A stretch of 64,000 nucleotides of DNA from Candidatus Saccharimonadota bacterium (GCA_017515105.1 JAFWHO010000003.1:1-64000); one strand, 5' to 3'. Numbered from the stretch's first letter, positions 26,741-35,609 are shown. Notes: generated by a model not told the origin, from the letters alone. Numbers and translations are program-made.

Positions 26741-27862
26741 ATGAAGAAAAAGAAGAGAGTAAACGGGAAGGTGCTTGGTGGAATTGCGGTTGGCGCTTTT
26801 TCTTTGGCGTTGATTTTTTCGATTGTGGGTTTGTCCAACACTGTAGAGGAAATCGACGAGGTTTCGATTGCTGAAACTCCTTCGGCGATTTTGGCAAGTG
26901 CTGGAGTAGCTGAGGGGCGTCCTGTTTCTGTACCGGTGTTGTTTTATGATCAGAAAGAGGACGAGTGCGTGAATCTCTACGATCTCAGTAAAAAAGATTT
27001 GCTGGAGCAGCGTCAATTTGAGTGGACAGAATGTTATTATCTGAGTAGCGCTTATGAGCAGGGTATGGTGGATTTTGAACTTAACGACCAGTCGTTGCCA
27101 GTGGTGAGTAGCGGTGAATTGACACCAAATCGTGGGCTTAGTGATACCACAAGGTGGTTCTCGGTAGTAGATGGGAAAAGTGCAAGCTATACTGGGGATA
27201 TTCAGTTAGATTATGATGCTGATACGGCGGAGTTTTCGTTCTACAAGGAAGAGTTTTATCCTTTGGACAAGGCTGAGTTTTCAAAGAGTGATAAGGTGAA
27301 TAGGGATGGGCATAACCACTTGTTTACGATGAATTTTGCAGTGCCTTTTACGGTTCTATCTAATGGAGGCGAGGCGTTTGAGGTGATAGCCGACGACGAT
27401 ACGTTCGTATTTGTGGGGAATAAATTAGTACTCGATATGGGTGGAATACACGATCCGATGACCGGTGTCTTTGAAATACATGAAAACGGAGAGGTGTATG
27501 TTTCGGTAAATGGTGAAACGATGGCTTATTCTGGGGTGAATGTGACAAAAGGTGAGAGCTCAATTGTTAGAATCTTTCATGCGGATAGGGATTCAAGAAA
27601 TTCAACATTTAACGTGAGATTTATAGCAATGAATCTTGCGGTAGTGAATAGTGAATTAGCCAATAAGGAAGGCGGACTTCAAGTAGCGTATGATCCTTCT
27701 GATCCTATGTATGTTGCTCCGCTTGGTGAAAGTAAAGTATTTAAACCGAGTGGGGCTAAGGGGTTAATAGTGGTGGCAACTATTGAGGGGGCTGCATTGA
27801 TTGCGTTTTCGATTTTTGCAGTGCTTTCAGTTAAAGTCTTTATTAAGAGAAAAAATCGTTAG
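26741..27862 (+). CDS. Cell-surface protein with PA14/fibro-slime domain
   Basis: 373 residues. An N-terminal membrane helix (10-30) and a C-terminal one (about 342-366) followed by KVFIKRKNR bracket an extracytoplasmic region. Residues ~190-290 carry the fibro-slime signature: NHLFTMNFAVPFTVLSNGG, DDDTFVFVGNKLVLDMGGIH, VNGE. PA14-like modules of this kind bind carbohydrate, often through Ca2+ held by paired Asp, so an adhesive role toward a host or matrix is plausible. Its stop lies two bases from the convergent tsaB stop. Confidence 0.85.
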   Translation: MKKKKRVNGKVLGGIAVGAFSLALIFSIVGLSNTVEEIDEVSIAETPSAILASAGVAEGRPVSVPVLFYDQKEDECVNLYDLSKKDLLEQRQFEWTECYYLSSAYEQGMVDFELNDQSLPVVSSGELTPNRGLSDTTRWFSVVDGKSASYTGDIQLDYDADTAEFSFYKEEFYPLDKAEFSKSDKVNRDGHNHLFTMNFAVPFTVLSNGGEAFEVIADDDTFVFVGNKLVLDMGGIHDPMTGVFEIHENGEVYVSVNGETMAYSGVNVTKGESSIVRIFHADRDSRNSTFNVRFIAMNLAVVNSELANKEGGLQVAYDPSDPMYVAPLGESKVFKPSGAKGLIVVATIEGAALIAFSIFAVLSVKVFIKRKNR

Positions 27863-27863
27863 T

Positions 27864-28196
27864 TTATTTACGAGGTTTTGAGATATTAGCAGGGCGGCCA
27901 TAGTCTGGGATGATAATGGATTGTTTGTTGCCATTATGGTCATATAGGGGGATATTTAGTTCGTGAGCAAGTGTGTTCACGACAGTGGCGCCAATGCGAA
28001 GACCGGTAAAAGAACCTGGTCCAGACATGAAAGTGATTTCCGTGATATCTTGCCAAGTTTTGCTGTTTTCTTGCAACTTATCATGAATGAATTCGAGTAA
28101 TTTCTCGGCTAGGTCGTTTGCAAAAATATATTTATACTCTTTGTCATCTAAATGGAGAATAGTCTCAGGAGTGGATGTGTCTAAATAAAGTTTCAT
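27864..28196 (-). CDS. tsaB: TsaB-like protein, N-terminal half only
   Basis: 110 residues, about half of a normal TsaB (~220-230). TsaB is the scaffold partner of TsaD and TsaE in making the t6A37 modification of ANN-decoding tRNAs. The first ASKHA lobe is present: MKLYLDTSTPETILHL, and FMSGPGSFTGLRIGATVVNTLAHELNIPLYDH. The second lobe is absent, and there is no space for it because the stop is next to the convergent gene end. Divergent from tsaE with 16 bases between start codons. Confidence 0.85.
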   Translation of the reverse strand: MKLYLDTSTPETILHLDDKEYKYIFANDLAEKLLEFIHDKLQENSKTWQDITEITFMSGPGSFTGLRIGATVVNTLAHELNIPLYDHNGNKQSIIIPDYGRPANISKPRK

Positions 28197-28198
28197 GA

Positions 28199-28210
28199 TA
28201 TAATATTATA
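28199..28210. promoter_or_regulatory. Back-to-back -10 boxes of tsaB and tsaE
   Basis: The 16-base gap holds TATAAT on the plus strand (28199-28204) and, abutting it, TATAAT on the minus strand (28210-28205). Each box is 8 bases from its own start codon, so both mRNAs should be leaderless and each -35 region lies inside the other gene. Confidence 0.7.
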
Positions 28211-28212
28211 TA

Positions 28213-28614
28213 ATGAAGATTGAAACTGAGCAAGAGATGATGGATTGTGGGCGTGGGTTTGCGCGCGAAATTACTAGGCCATTAGTATTGGAGCTGGTTG
28301 GTGATGTGGGGGCTGGTAAGACTACTTTTGTGAAGGGATTAGCTGAAGGTTTGGGGGTAAAAGAGCCAGTCACCAGCCCGAGTTTTACTATTTCTAAAGT
28401 TTATGCGCTGCCGGGGGGCGGGAATTTGGTTCACTATGATTTTTATAGACTAAAAGAGCCAGGATTGATGCTGGAAGATTTGGAAGAGAAAATTGCGGAT
28501 TCTAAAAACGTAATTGTGATAGAATGGGGTGAATCGATAAAGGATTTCTTGCCTGAAGGGCATAAGAAGATTGAAATTAAATACACTGAAGAGGGAAGGG
28601 AGATCATAAAATGA
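28213..28614 (+). CDS. tsaE: tRNA t6A biosynthesis ATPase TsaE
   Basis: 133 residues. TsaE is the P-loop ATPase of the TsaBDE complex. Walker [20 protein letters not shown] (about 33-51), then TSPSFTI, HYDFYRL, and a Walker B-like VIVIEWGE. The length is normal. The stop overlaps the murC start (ATGA), so translation is coupled to a cell-wall gene. Confidence 0.94.
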   Translation: MKIETEQEMMDCGRGFAREITRPLVLELVGDVGAGKTTFVKGLAEGLGVKEPVTSPSFTISKVYALPGGGNLVHYDFYRLKEPGLMLEDLEEKIADSKNVIVIEWGESIKDFLPEGHKKIEIKYTEEGREIIK

Positions 28615-29885
28615 AACTTTATATTTCGGGTATTTCTGGTACTGGTATGGGGCCTTTGGCTTTGATGGCAAGAGCGGCTGGTTTTGAAGTTAGTGGGTCG
28701 GATCTTCAAAAGGGTGCGATCTATGATGAGCTTATTCAGGCCGGGATTGACGTTTCGATTGGTGATCAAGATGGAGAGTTTCTGAGGACTAAATTAGAGG
28801 AGGGGATTGATTGGTTTGCATATACTTCGGCGCTTCCCAGTGATCATGTGGAGCTTAGAATGGCGCGTGAGGCTGGAGTGAAATGTACAAAGAGGGATGA
28901 TTTGACGGCGTTCTTGGTAGAAAAATTAGGGCTCAAAATGGTGGCTGTGGCGGGGACGCACGGCAAGACTACTACGACCTCAATGATTGTGTGGTTAGGA
29001 CTTCAGATGGGGGTTCCGATTTCTTATATTGTCGGGACGACTTTAGGGTTTGCTCCATCGGGAGCTTATCATGAAGGCGATAAGTACTTTGTTTATGAGG
29101 CGGATGAATACGATCGGAATTTCCTGAAATACCATCCGTGGCTTGCGGTGATACCGGCGGTTTCTTATGATCATCCGGATATTTACCCAACAAAAGAGGA
29201 TTACGAAAAGGCTTTTTCGCAGTTTGAATCACAGAGCGAAAAAGTTCTGACTTGTCGCGGTGAAGAGATTGTGTGGGGTGATGGAGGGGTGGTGATAGCT
29301 CGTGCAAGTGACTTTAATTTGGCGGGTGAAGCGAGGCGGATAGATGCGGCGCTTGCAGCCAACGCGGTGCTTTATATGTTAGATGGAGATGTGGCTGGTC
29401 CTGAAAAAGTCGACAAATTGATTAGCGCAATGAATGATTTCCCTGGGGTAGGTAGGAGATTCGAGAGAATCAGCGCGGGGGTGTATTCTGATTACGCGCA
29501 CCATCCGGAAGAAATTGCAGCTACGGTAGAGATGGCTAAAGAGGAAGCGGAATTATCGGGCCGAAATGGGGTAGTTGTGGTATATCAGCCGCATCAAAAT
29601 ACAAGGCAGCACGAGGTGAAGGATGGTTATAGGGACGCTTTCGTGGGGGCTGATAAGGTTTTGTGGCTTCCGACATATTTGACTCGGGAAAATGAGGAGC
29701 TTCGGGTTATTAAACCGGAAGAATTTATAGCGGATTTATCAAATGCAGAAGTCGCAGAGGTTGCGGAGCTAGGGGATGAGTTGGAAGAAATACTGAGAAA
29801 GTATCTCGACGATAATTATTTGGTGATTTTGATGACGGCGGGACCAGCGGATGCGTGGTTCCGTGAAAAATTTGCTTCTTTGTGA
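28611..29885 (+). CDS. murC: UDP-N-acetylmuramate--L-alanine ligase
   Basis: 424 residues; adds L-Ala to UDP-MurNAc in the cytoplasm. The N-terminal Rossmann motif GISGTGMGPLALMARAAGFEVSGSD, ATP loop AGTHGKTTTTSMI, Mg/ligand motifs EADEYDRNFLKY and HPDIY, PGVGRRFE, and the ligand residue region YSDYAHHPEEIAA identify it. Slightly shorter than typical (~450). The same family includes Mpl, but the Mur order (HTH-murA, murC and murB in the same 10 kb) favours MurC. Confidence 0.9.
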   Translation: MKLYISGISGTGMGPLALMARAAGFEVSGSDLQKGAIYDELIQAGIDVSIGDQDGEFLRTKLEEGIDWFAYTSALPSDHVELRMAREAGVKCTKRDDLTAFLVEKLGLKMVAVAGTHGKTTTTSMIVWLGLQMGVPISYIVGTTLGFAPSGAYHEGDKYFVYEADEYDRNFLKYHPWLAVIPAVSYDHPDIYPTKEDYEKAFSQFESQSEKVLTCRGEEIVWGDGGVVIARASDFNLAGEARRIDAALAANAVLYMLDGDVAGPEKVDKLISAMNDFPGVGRRFERISAGVYSDYAHHPEEIAATVEMAKEEAELSGRNGVVVVYQPHQNTRQHEVKDGYRDAFVGADKVLWLPTYLTRENEELRVIKPEEFIADLSNAEVAEVAELGDELEEILRKYLDDNYLVILMTAGPADAWFREKFASL

Positions 29886-30677
29886 TTATTTAGCAGATCG
29901 ATATGCTTCAATGACATGTTCGAAGAGGCAGGAAATTGTAAGTGGGCCGACGCCGCCGATTTTTGGAGTGATGGCGGTGAGATCTTTTCGGTTGTAAATT
30001 TCGGGATCGAGGTCGCCTTTAATGATACCTTTTTCGCTGGCGGTGCCAGCGTCTACAAGAGTGGCGCCAGGCTTTACCATGTTGTTTTTAATTAGCCCAG
30101 GGACGCCAGTAGCTGATATTATTATATCATAGTTTATTAAATCTGTCAAGTCAGATCCTCGGTGGAAGAGGGAAACGCCGTAATTTGAATTTTGGAACAT
30201 TTTATAAAGTGGGGCACCAACTAATTTACCGCGTCCTACGATAGCGATTTTGCTGGTTTTTAGCGGGATGTCGAAGCCTGCAAGTAACCAGTTGATGGCT
30301 GTGGCGGTTGCTGAGTCGTATTTGGCATCTTTGCCAAGGCCGTCTACGTCTTTTGAAGGAAGAATTTGGTCGACGAGGGCGTCGGTTTGGTCTTTATCGG
30401 TGATGGGGAGCTGTAGGATGATGCCGTGGATGTTTGGGTCTTTATTTGCTTCTTTGATCTTTGCTTCAATGTCGGCGACATTGCTGGCTTTATATTCGAT
30501 AGTGCTAATTCCGATATCTTCACCGTAGCGGATTTTGAGGGAAACGTATTTCTCGATGACAGGGTTGTCGCTGTCGCGGATGATTAAGAGGCAGGGTTTT
30601 TGCTTCATTCCGCGGACTACGGTGGCTTGGCGCTCTTTAACGAAGCCGGATAGTTCTTTGCCGTTTAGAGTCTTCAT
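29886..30677 (-). CDS. folD: Bifunctional methylene-THF dehydrogenase/cyclohydrolase
   Basis: 263 residues. FolD interconverts 5,10-methylene-, methenyl- and 10-formyl-THF. The catalytic Lys is in KYVSLKIRYGEDIG, with GIILQLPIT, KDVDGLG, the NADP loop VGRGKLVGAPLYKM and the C-terminal TPKIGGVGPLT signature. Slightly short versus ~285. The ATG follows AGAAAGGA by a normal distance; it lies 13 bases after murB, in an operon. The stop abuts the convergent murC stop directly. Confidence 0.95.
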   Translation of the reverse strand: MKTLNGKELSGFVKERQATVVRGMKQKPCLLIIRDSDNPVIEKYVSLKIRYGEDIGISTIEYKASNVADIEAKIKEANKDPNIHGIILQLPITDKDQTDALVDQILPSKDVDGLGKDAKYDSATATAINWLLAGFDIPLKTSKIAIVGRGKLVGAPLYKMFQNSNYGVSLFHRGSDLTDLINYDIIISATGVPGLIKNNMVKPGATLVDAGTASEKGIIKGDLDPEIYNRKDLTAITPKIGGVGPLTISCLFEHVIEAYRSAK

Positions 30678-30690
30678 GGTGTCCTTTCTT

Positions 30691-31701
30691 TTATGGTATT
30701 TCTACTGGTTCTTGTTCAAGCCAATAACCGAATTTATCGTAAACTTTACCAATGATTTCGTCGCGAGCCTTGGCGAGGTCGTTGTAGGATTTTGCTGATT
30801 CGTTGATAAGAATAAGGGAAGCTTTGTCGCTGACGCGCATGCCGTGAATGAGTTCACCCTTGAGGCCGGCTTGTTCGATGAGCCAGCCGGAATTGATAAT
30901 ATAGCCGTCTTTCTTTTGGTGGATTGGATAGCCTTTGTCTCGGGCTTTTTCGGCTTCTTCTTCGGTGAGGGAAATGTTTTTGAAGAATGAGCCAGAGCTG
31001 GCTTTTTCTAGTGGGTCGGGGAGTTTGTCGGCGCGGATTTGGCTGACGATGTTGCGGATACTTTGAGGTGAAAAATCGGTGACGCCCTTTTCCGTAATAT
31101 ATCTTTCGAGGGAATTATAAAATGGACGAGACATTTCGCCTTGTTTAAGTTTCAAGGTGATAGAAATGACGAAATAACGGTTTTTTTCGGTAGTATTTAA
31201 GATGCTACGGCGGTAGCCAAAGTTAAGCTGGTCGTGGGTCATGGTTTTGAAGACCCGAGTGACGGAATCGTAAACATCGATTTCGGAAAGCGTGTCTGAA
31301 ACTTCTTGGCCGTAGGCGCCGATATTTTGGACTGGTGCGGCAGCGGCGAGGCCAGGGATCTTGCTAAGGCCTTCGATGCCAGTGAGGCTTTTTGATGCTG
31401 CGTATTCTACGGCGTTGTCCCAGAGTTCTCCACCGAAAACCTTGAGAGTCGTGACGTCGTCTTCGGTGCTCTCAGCGATACCGCGGATGCGGTTGATGAT
31501 GATTACACCATTAAAGCCTTCGTCGTGGCCAATAGTGTTGGCACCACCGCCAAGGACAAAAGTTGGAAGGTTATATGTTTCGGCGAAGCCGTAGGCGTCG
31601 GGGATTTCTTCGGGTTTTTCAATTTCGATAACGTAGCGAGCTGGGCCACCAAGTCGCATAGTGGTGAGGCTCGAAATTAAGATGTTTTCATTTACTCTCA
31701 T
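30691..31701 (-). CDS. murB: UDP-N-acetylenolpyruvoylglucosamine reductase
   Basis: 336 residues. MurB reduces the MurA product with NADPH on FAD. FAD-binding: TMRLGGPARYVIEI and LGGGANTIGHDEGFNGVIIIN; substrate loop GIEGLSKIPGLAAAAPVQNIGAYGQEV; catalytic Ser in SSGSFFKN. The layout fits the type I (E. coli-like) enzyme, including YRRSIL. Leaderless: minus TACAAT (31713-31708), six bases before the ATG, with a TGA in front. Confidence 0.95.
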   Translation of the reverse strand: MRVNENILISSLTTMRLGGPARYVIEIEKPEEIPDAYGFAETYNLPTFVLGGGANTIGHDEGFNGVIIINRIRGIAESTEDDVTTLKVFGGELWDNAVEYAASKSLTGIEGLSKIPGLAAAAPVQNIGAYGQEVSDTLSEIDVYDSVTRVFKTMTHDQLNFGYRRSILNTTEKNRYFVISITLKLKQGEMSRPFYNSLERYITEKGVTDFSPQSIRNIVSQIRADKLPDPLEKASSGSFFKNISLTEEEAEKARDKGYPIHQKKDGYIINSGWLIEQAGLKGELIHGMRVSDKASLILINESAKSYNDLAKARDEIIGKVYDKFGYWLEQEPVEIP

Positions 31702-31757
31702 ATTATTATTGTATCATATCGGATTCCGGTTGTTTTTGCATAAGGATTATAAATTGG

Positions 31758-31786
31758 TTGAAAGTATTTTTGCTATGTGATATAGA
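31758..31786 (+). promoter_or_regulatory. Promoter upstream of the 30-residue ORF
   Basis: TTGAAA (31758-31763), 17-nt spacer, TATAGA (31781-31786) preceded by TGA. It gives a leader of about 50 nt ending in AAAGGAGAGG. Confidence 0.65.
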
Positions 31787-31846
31787 GGGTGGCAGAAAGT
31801 AGGGTTGGTGAAGTTTAATAAACGTAGTAAGGAGAAAGGAGAGGTT

Positions 31847-31939
31847 ATGGAAGAGCTTGATCTTGAATATATCATTATCAAACTAAAAAGAAATCTTCTC
31901 GACCTAAAATCGAGAAGAAATCCTAAAACCTTAAATTGA
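31847..31939 (+). CDS. Small ORF, 30 residues, upstream of recA
   Basis: MEELDLEYIIIKLKRNLLDL followed by ten more residues ending KTLN. It has a strong Shine-Dalgarno (AAAGGAGAGG) and a good promoter, which makes a real small gene or leader peptide plausible. Its 3' half encodes a 9-bp hairpin (31894-31902 with 31910-31918) without a T tract. The rest of the 31702-32021 gap holds only promoters and a palindrome. No family recognised. Confidence 0.5.
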   Translation: MEELDLEYIIIKLKRNLLDLKSRRNPKTLN

Positions 31940-31947
31940 TTCTACTA

Positions 31948-31959
31948 TACACATGTGTA
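31948..31959. promoter_or_regulatory. 12-bp palindrome upstream of recA, possible operator
   Basis: TACACATGTGTA is a perfect inverted repeat between the small ORF and the recA -10 box (TATAAT, 31994-31999). Position suits a repressor site for an SOS-type regulator, but it does not match the known LexA boxes. Confidence 0.3.
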
Positions 31960-32021
31960 AAAGTCAACTCTACTTTCTATTATAACAATGTATTATAATA
32001 AAAGCAAAGAAAGGTAATATT

Positions 32022-33059
32022 ATGGCAAAAAAGGATGCGGTGGAAAAAAAGAATACTAAGGCGGAAGCTGGTAACGACGGCAAGAGTGAGGCCTTGAAAC
32101 TCGCGATTGCGCAGATTACGAAGCAGTTCGGTGACGGCTCGATCATGAAGCTTGGTGAGACTCCGAAGATGGATGTGGAACTATTGCCATCGGGTGCATT
32201 GTCGCTTGATTTGGCGCTGGGTGGTGGTTGGCCTAAGGGTAGGATTATTGAGATTTATGGGCCAGAATCATCTGGTAAGACAACTTTGGCGCTCCATGCA
32301 ATTGCCGAGATACAGAAGCAAGGTGGGCAGGCGGCGTTTATTGATGCTGAGCATGCTTTGGATCCTGCATATGCAAAGAAAATTGGCGTAGATACAGCGA
32401 ATTTGTTGATTTCTCAGCCGGACAATGGCGAGCAAGCGCTCGAGATTTGTGAAACTTTGGTGAGATCTAACGCAGTGGATTTGATCGTGGTGGACTCAGT
32501 GGCGGCTTTGGTGCCACAGGCTGAAATTGACGGCGATATGGGTGATTCCCAGATGGGTCTTCAGGCGAGACTGATGTCCCAAGCCATGAGGAAGCTTACT
32601 GGTATTATTTCGAAATCACGTGCGACGGTTGTGTTTATTAACCAAATCAGAATGAAGATCGGTGTGATGTTTGGCAATCCGGAGACGACGACTGGTGGTA
32701 ATGCTTTGAAGTTTTACGCGTCGGTGAGAGTGGATATCAGAAGGATTGGTCAGATTAAGGAAGGCGATAACATTTCTGGTAACAGAACTAAGGTCAAAGT
32801 GGTGAAGAATAAGATTGCGGCGCCGTTTAGGACTGCGGAATTTGACATTATGTATAATGAGGGAATTTCGAAGTCAGGTGATGTGCTCGATCTTGGTGTT
32901 CAATATGGAGTCCTCGATAAGGCAGGCGCATTTATCAAGTATAATGGCGAGACTTTGGGTCAGGGACGTGAAGCTGTGAAGAAGTTGTTCCGCGAAAAAC
33001 CGGAATTAATGGCAGAGATTGAGGCGAAGGTACGAGAGAAAGCTGCGGCGGATGCATAA
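32022..33059 (+). CDS. recA: Recombinase RecA
   Basis: 345 residues; forms filaments on ssDNA for homologous recombination and SOS induction. Walker [15 protein letters not shown], Walker [11 protein letters not shown], loop L1 [19 protein letters not shown], loop L2 [30 protein letters not shown]. The short N-terminal stretch before the core is Lys-rich. It has a leader with -10 TATAAT (31994-31999) and ribosome site GAAAGG, so it is not leaderless. It heads the recA-nudix-recX operon. Confidence 0.98.
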   Translation: MAKKDAVEKKNTKAEAGNDGKSEALKLAIAQITKQFGDGSIMKLGETPKMDVELLPSGALSLDLALGGGWPKGRIIEIYGPESSGKTTLALHAIAEIQKQGGQAAFIDAEHALDPAYAKKIGVDTANLLISQPDNGEQALEICETLVRSNAVDLIVVDSVAALVPQAEIDGDMGDSQMGLQARLMSQAMRKLTGIISKSRATVVFINQIRMKIGVMFGNPETTTGGNALKFYASVRVDIRRIGQIKEGDNISGNRTKVKVVKNKIAAPFRTAEFDIMYNEGISKSGDVLDLGVQYGVLDKAGAFIKYNGETLGQGREAVKKLFREKPELMAEIEAKVREKAAADA

Positions 33060-33606
33060 AGACGAGTTGTGGCAAATCTATGCTTCGAATGGGGAGCCGA
33101 TTGTTGATGCAGGGTGGGATTCGGCTTTAGATAATCCGGAGGTAACTGGTGCGGATGCGATTGTGGGGATTGCAGTGGTGTTTTTGTATCGGATTAATGA
33201 TGGCGGGTTAGAACTTTTGTGGCAGAAGCGAGCTGATGGTGTGGATCGTTATCCGGGGTATTATGATATCTCAGCAGGTGGCCATATTAATTTGGGAGAG
33301 ACGGTAGTAGAAGGAGCGATTCGTGAAGCGCGCGAGGAAATTGGTGCGGTGATCGATAAGAAAGATCTAAAGTTTGCCTTTACGAAGCCGTTTAATAAGA
33401 ATAGGTTTGCGTGGATCTTTATGGCGGACTGGACCGGTAGAGAAGATAATTTTTCTTTTAACGATAAAGAGGTCTCGGAAGTTAAGTGGGTACCATATAA
33501 AGAGACAGAAGAGTTTAGGAAAAAACATGCGAAGACACCGCTTCAGAAGGATGATATAACTTTTATTAATCTAGATGATTGGCTAAAGTTGCAGGGGCTT
33601 ATTTGA
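33052..33606 (+). CDS. NUDIX hydrolase (Idi/YfcD-like)
   Basis: 184 residues. The Nudix box is [25 protein letters not shown] (about residues 79-103). The layout, with [21 protein letters not shown] before and FAWIFMADW after, is that of the YfcD/isopentenyl-diphosphate-isomerase-like group; the substrate is not clear. ATG 33052 overlaps the recA stop by 8 bases; a further upstream in-frame start at 33019 lies deep within recA and is rejected. The stop overlaps the recX start (TGATG). Confidence 0.9.
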   Translation: MHKDELWQIYASNGEPIVDAGWDSALDNPEVTGADAIVGIAVVFLYRINDGGLELLWQKRADGVDRYPGYYDISAGGHINLGETVVEGAIREAREEIGAVIDKKDLKFAFTKPFNKNRFAWIFMADWTGREDNFSFNDKEVSEVKWVPYKETEEFRKKHAKTPLQKDDITFINLDDWLKLQGLI

Positions 33607-34298
33607 TGGAAATCCTTGGGGTATCGACGATTACTGATTTGAAACAGGGAGTGAAAGATCCTAATAGGGTAAATGTGTTTATTGATGGGGCGTTTGCTTT
33701 TTCGTTGGATGTAGCGCAAGTGGTGGATCTCAAAGTGAAAGTGGGCAGGAAACTATCGGGTGAGGAATTGGAAGAATTAAAGCGGGCATCGGAATTTGGT
33801 AAGGCATACCAAAGAGCATTAGAATGGGTATTGGTGCGGCCGCGGTCAGTGAGAGAGCTCAAAGATTATCTGAAACGTAGTAAGTACAAGAAAGAGATGG
33901 AAGAGCGGAAAAAAGAGTGGCAGGTGAAAGATGATGGTCGGGAACGTAAACGGGAGCGAACTGGTGCGATTGATTTTAGCGGTATGATTTTAGAGCGAAT
34001 TGTGGAGCGTGGGTATGTGGATGATAAAAAGTTTGCAGAATGGTATGTAGAGAATCGGTTCGTGAAGAAGGGGGTTTCGAAGAAACGACTCAAGATGGAG
34101 CTAGCAGAAAAAGGTGTCTCTCGGGAAATCATTGACGAAGTAGTTGATATGAGGGATGATGAAGAGGAAATCGAGAAGATACTTCTTAAAAAACGGGCCA
34201 AGTATGACGATGAGAAGTTAATTGGATATCTTTGTAGGCAAGGGTTTTCATATGACCTAGCTAAGGAAATGGTAAAAAAAGAAGCTAGTGCGAGCTAG
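33606..34298 (+). CDS. recX: RecX family regulatory protein
   Basis: 230 residues. RecX binds RecA filaments and limits their activity; the operon with recA agrees with this. Typical features are the N-terminal VNVFIDGAFAFSLD, then RALEWVLVRPRSVRELKDYLKR, then ERIVERGYVDDKKFAEWYVENR, and a repeat GVSKKRLKMELAEKGVSREII. A charged insert (EMEERKKEWQVKDDGRERKR) separates the first two helical repeats. ATG 33606 overlaps the previous TGA by one base. Confidence 0.92.
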   Translation: MEILGVSTITDLKQGVKDPNRVNVFIDGAFAFSLDVAQVVDLKVKVGRKLSGEELEELKRASEFGKAYQRALEWVLVRPRSVRELKDYLKRSKYKKEMEERKKEWQVKDDGRERKRERTGAIDFSGMILERIVERGYVDDKKFAEWYVENRFVKKGVSKKRLKMELAEKGVSREIIDEVVDMRDDEEEIEKILLKKRAKYDDEKLIGYLCRQGFSYDLAKEMVKKEASAS

Positions 34299-34322
34299 CT
34301 TGTAGTCAGGGCGGGTGATTGA

Positions 34323-34916
34323 TTATTCCCCGGCTTCTTCGGTGTCGGCGGGAGCGTAATCTGGTTCTTTGGTACGGAAGGGGTTGACGAAGTTTGGAAT
34401 GAAGTCTTCGTTTGCAGAGCGAGCTTTGATAGTTTTCTCCTCGTCTTTGACGATGATTTTGTAGTCGGTGATTTCGGCTATTTCGCGTCGGTGAATGGTG
34501 AGTTCGGGATCCATAAAAGCTTTGACGACGGGACGTCTGACGATTATTTGTTGAATAATGAAATCATCCGACATAAAAGTGTAATCCTGGACTTTACCGA
34601 GTTTGGATCCTTTTTTGGTCTCGACTTTGAGGCCGATGAGGTTGAAATTCAGAGAGAGGAGTTTTTCGATTATAACTATATCTTCGGGGGCGGCGAGCTC
34701 TTCGATGCTATCAATAATGATGCCGATATCTGAATATTCGCGGATAGAATTAATATCGAGAATGTAAGCGTTTCGAATTAGTGGACCTGTGAGTTTGAAA
34801 GCGACAATTTTGAGTTTGTCTGGGTCGATAATTGGTTCAGAGATTGCGCCGACGGGGGCTCCAGTTTGAAGACTATAAACATTGGTGCCGATAAAACGAG
34901 AAGATGTAACTAGCAT
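34323..34916 (-). CDS. PRC-barrel domain protein
   Basis: 197 residues with two PRC-barrel-like units: GAPVGAISEPIIDPDKLKIVAF near the N-terminus and GSKLGKVQDYTFMSDDFIIQQ in the middle, then a charged tail. PRC-barrels occur in RNA-processing factors (RimM) and in photosynthetic and stress proteins; the role here is unknown. Leaderless: the minus-strand TATAAT (34928-34923) lies six bases before the ATG and is formed by the last two sense codons (Tyr-Asn) of truB. Confidence 0.88.
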   Translation of the reverse strand: MLVTSSRFIGTNVYSLQTGAPVGAISEPIIDPDKLKIVAFKLTGPLIRNAYILDINSIREYSDIGIIIDSIEELAAPEDIVIIEKLLSLNFNLIGLKVETKKGSKLGKVQDYTFMSDDFIIQQIIVRRPVVKAFMDPELTIHRREIAEITDYKIIVKDEEKTIKARSANEDFIPNFVNPFRTKEPDYAPADTEEAGE

Positions 34917-34919
34917 AAG

Positions 34920-35609
34920 TTAATTATAACACAGCTCTTCAAGCTGTTTGGCGTTTTTGACGTCATATTCTCCAACTTTGATACGACGAAGGGAGGTGAG
35001 ATAAGCGCCAGTACTAAGGGATTCCCCGATATCTTCGGCGAGAGTGCGGATGTAGGTGCCGGAAGAAACGTGGCATCTAATAGTGAGTTCTGGATAATCG
35101 TAATTCAGAATATCGATAAAATAAATTTCTATTTCTCGGCTGGGGATTTCAAAATCTTGGTTTTTGCGGGCGAGTTTGTAGGCGCGTTGGCCGTTAATTT
35201 TGATGGCGGAAAACCTGGGTGGAGTTTGGGTGATAATGCCAGTAAAGTTTTGGAGTGTCGATTTGATATCTTCTAATTCTGGCTTTTTGTCTGAGATTTC
35301 TTCAATTTCGCCTTCGGGGTCGCCGGTGGTGGAGGTGAAGCCGAGTTTTAGAGTGGCTTCGTAGGTTTTGTCGAGCTTCAGGAATTCATTGGACTTTTTT
35401 GTCATTTTACCGGATAGTAGAATTAGTAATCCGGTGGCGAAGGGGTCTAGTGTACCGGTGTGGCCGACTTTGATTTTGTGGCCGAATTCGTCACGGAGTT
35501 TTGTACGGACTTTGGCAACAACACCGAAACTGGAAATACCAGCTGGTTTATCAACCAGGATGATTTGGTCTTCGAGATTTTTATGGTTAGTCAATACGGT
35601 GTCTGTCAT
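34920..35609 (-). CDS. truB: tRNA pseudouridine(55) synthase
   Basis: 229 residues; makes pseudouridine at U55 in the T loop of tRNAs. LVDKPAGISSFGVVAKVR, the catalytic Asp in GHTGTLDPFATGLL, the TYEATLKLGFTSTTGDPEGE motif, and SSGTYIRTLAEDIGESL are all present. The PUA domain is absent, giving a compact form. Note that the tRNA-Gly of this window keeps T55 but has A56. Leaderless: minus TATAAT (35622-35617), seven bases before ATG. Confidence 0.95.
   Translation of the reverse strand: MTDTVLTNHKNLEDQIILVDKPAGISSFGVVAKVRTKLRDEFGHKIKVGHTGTLDPFATGLLILLSGKMTKKSNEFLKLDKTYEATLKLGFTSTTGDPEGEIEEISDKKPELEDIKSTLQNFTGIITQTPPRFSAIKINGQRAYKLARKNQDFEIPSREIEIYFIDILNYDYPELTIRCHVSSGTYIRTLAEDIGESLSTGAYLTSLRRIKVGEYDVKNAKQLEELCYN

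Noticed and set aside
27864-28196. TsaB shortened by a frameshift
   Set aside because: The stop is two bases from the end of the opposite-strand gene, so no remnant of the C-terminal half exists to be frameshifted.
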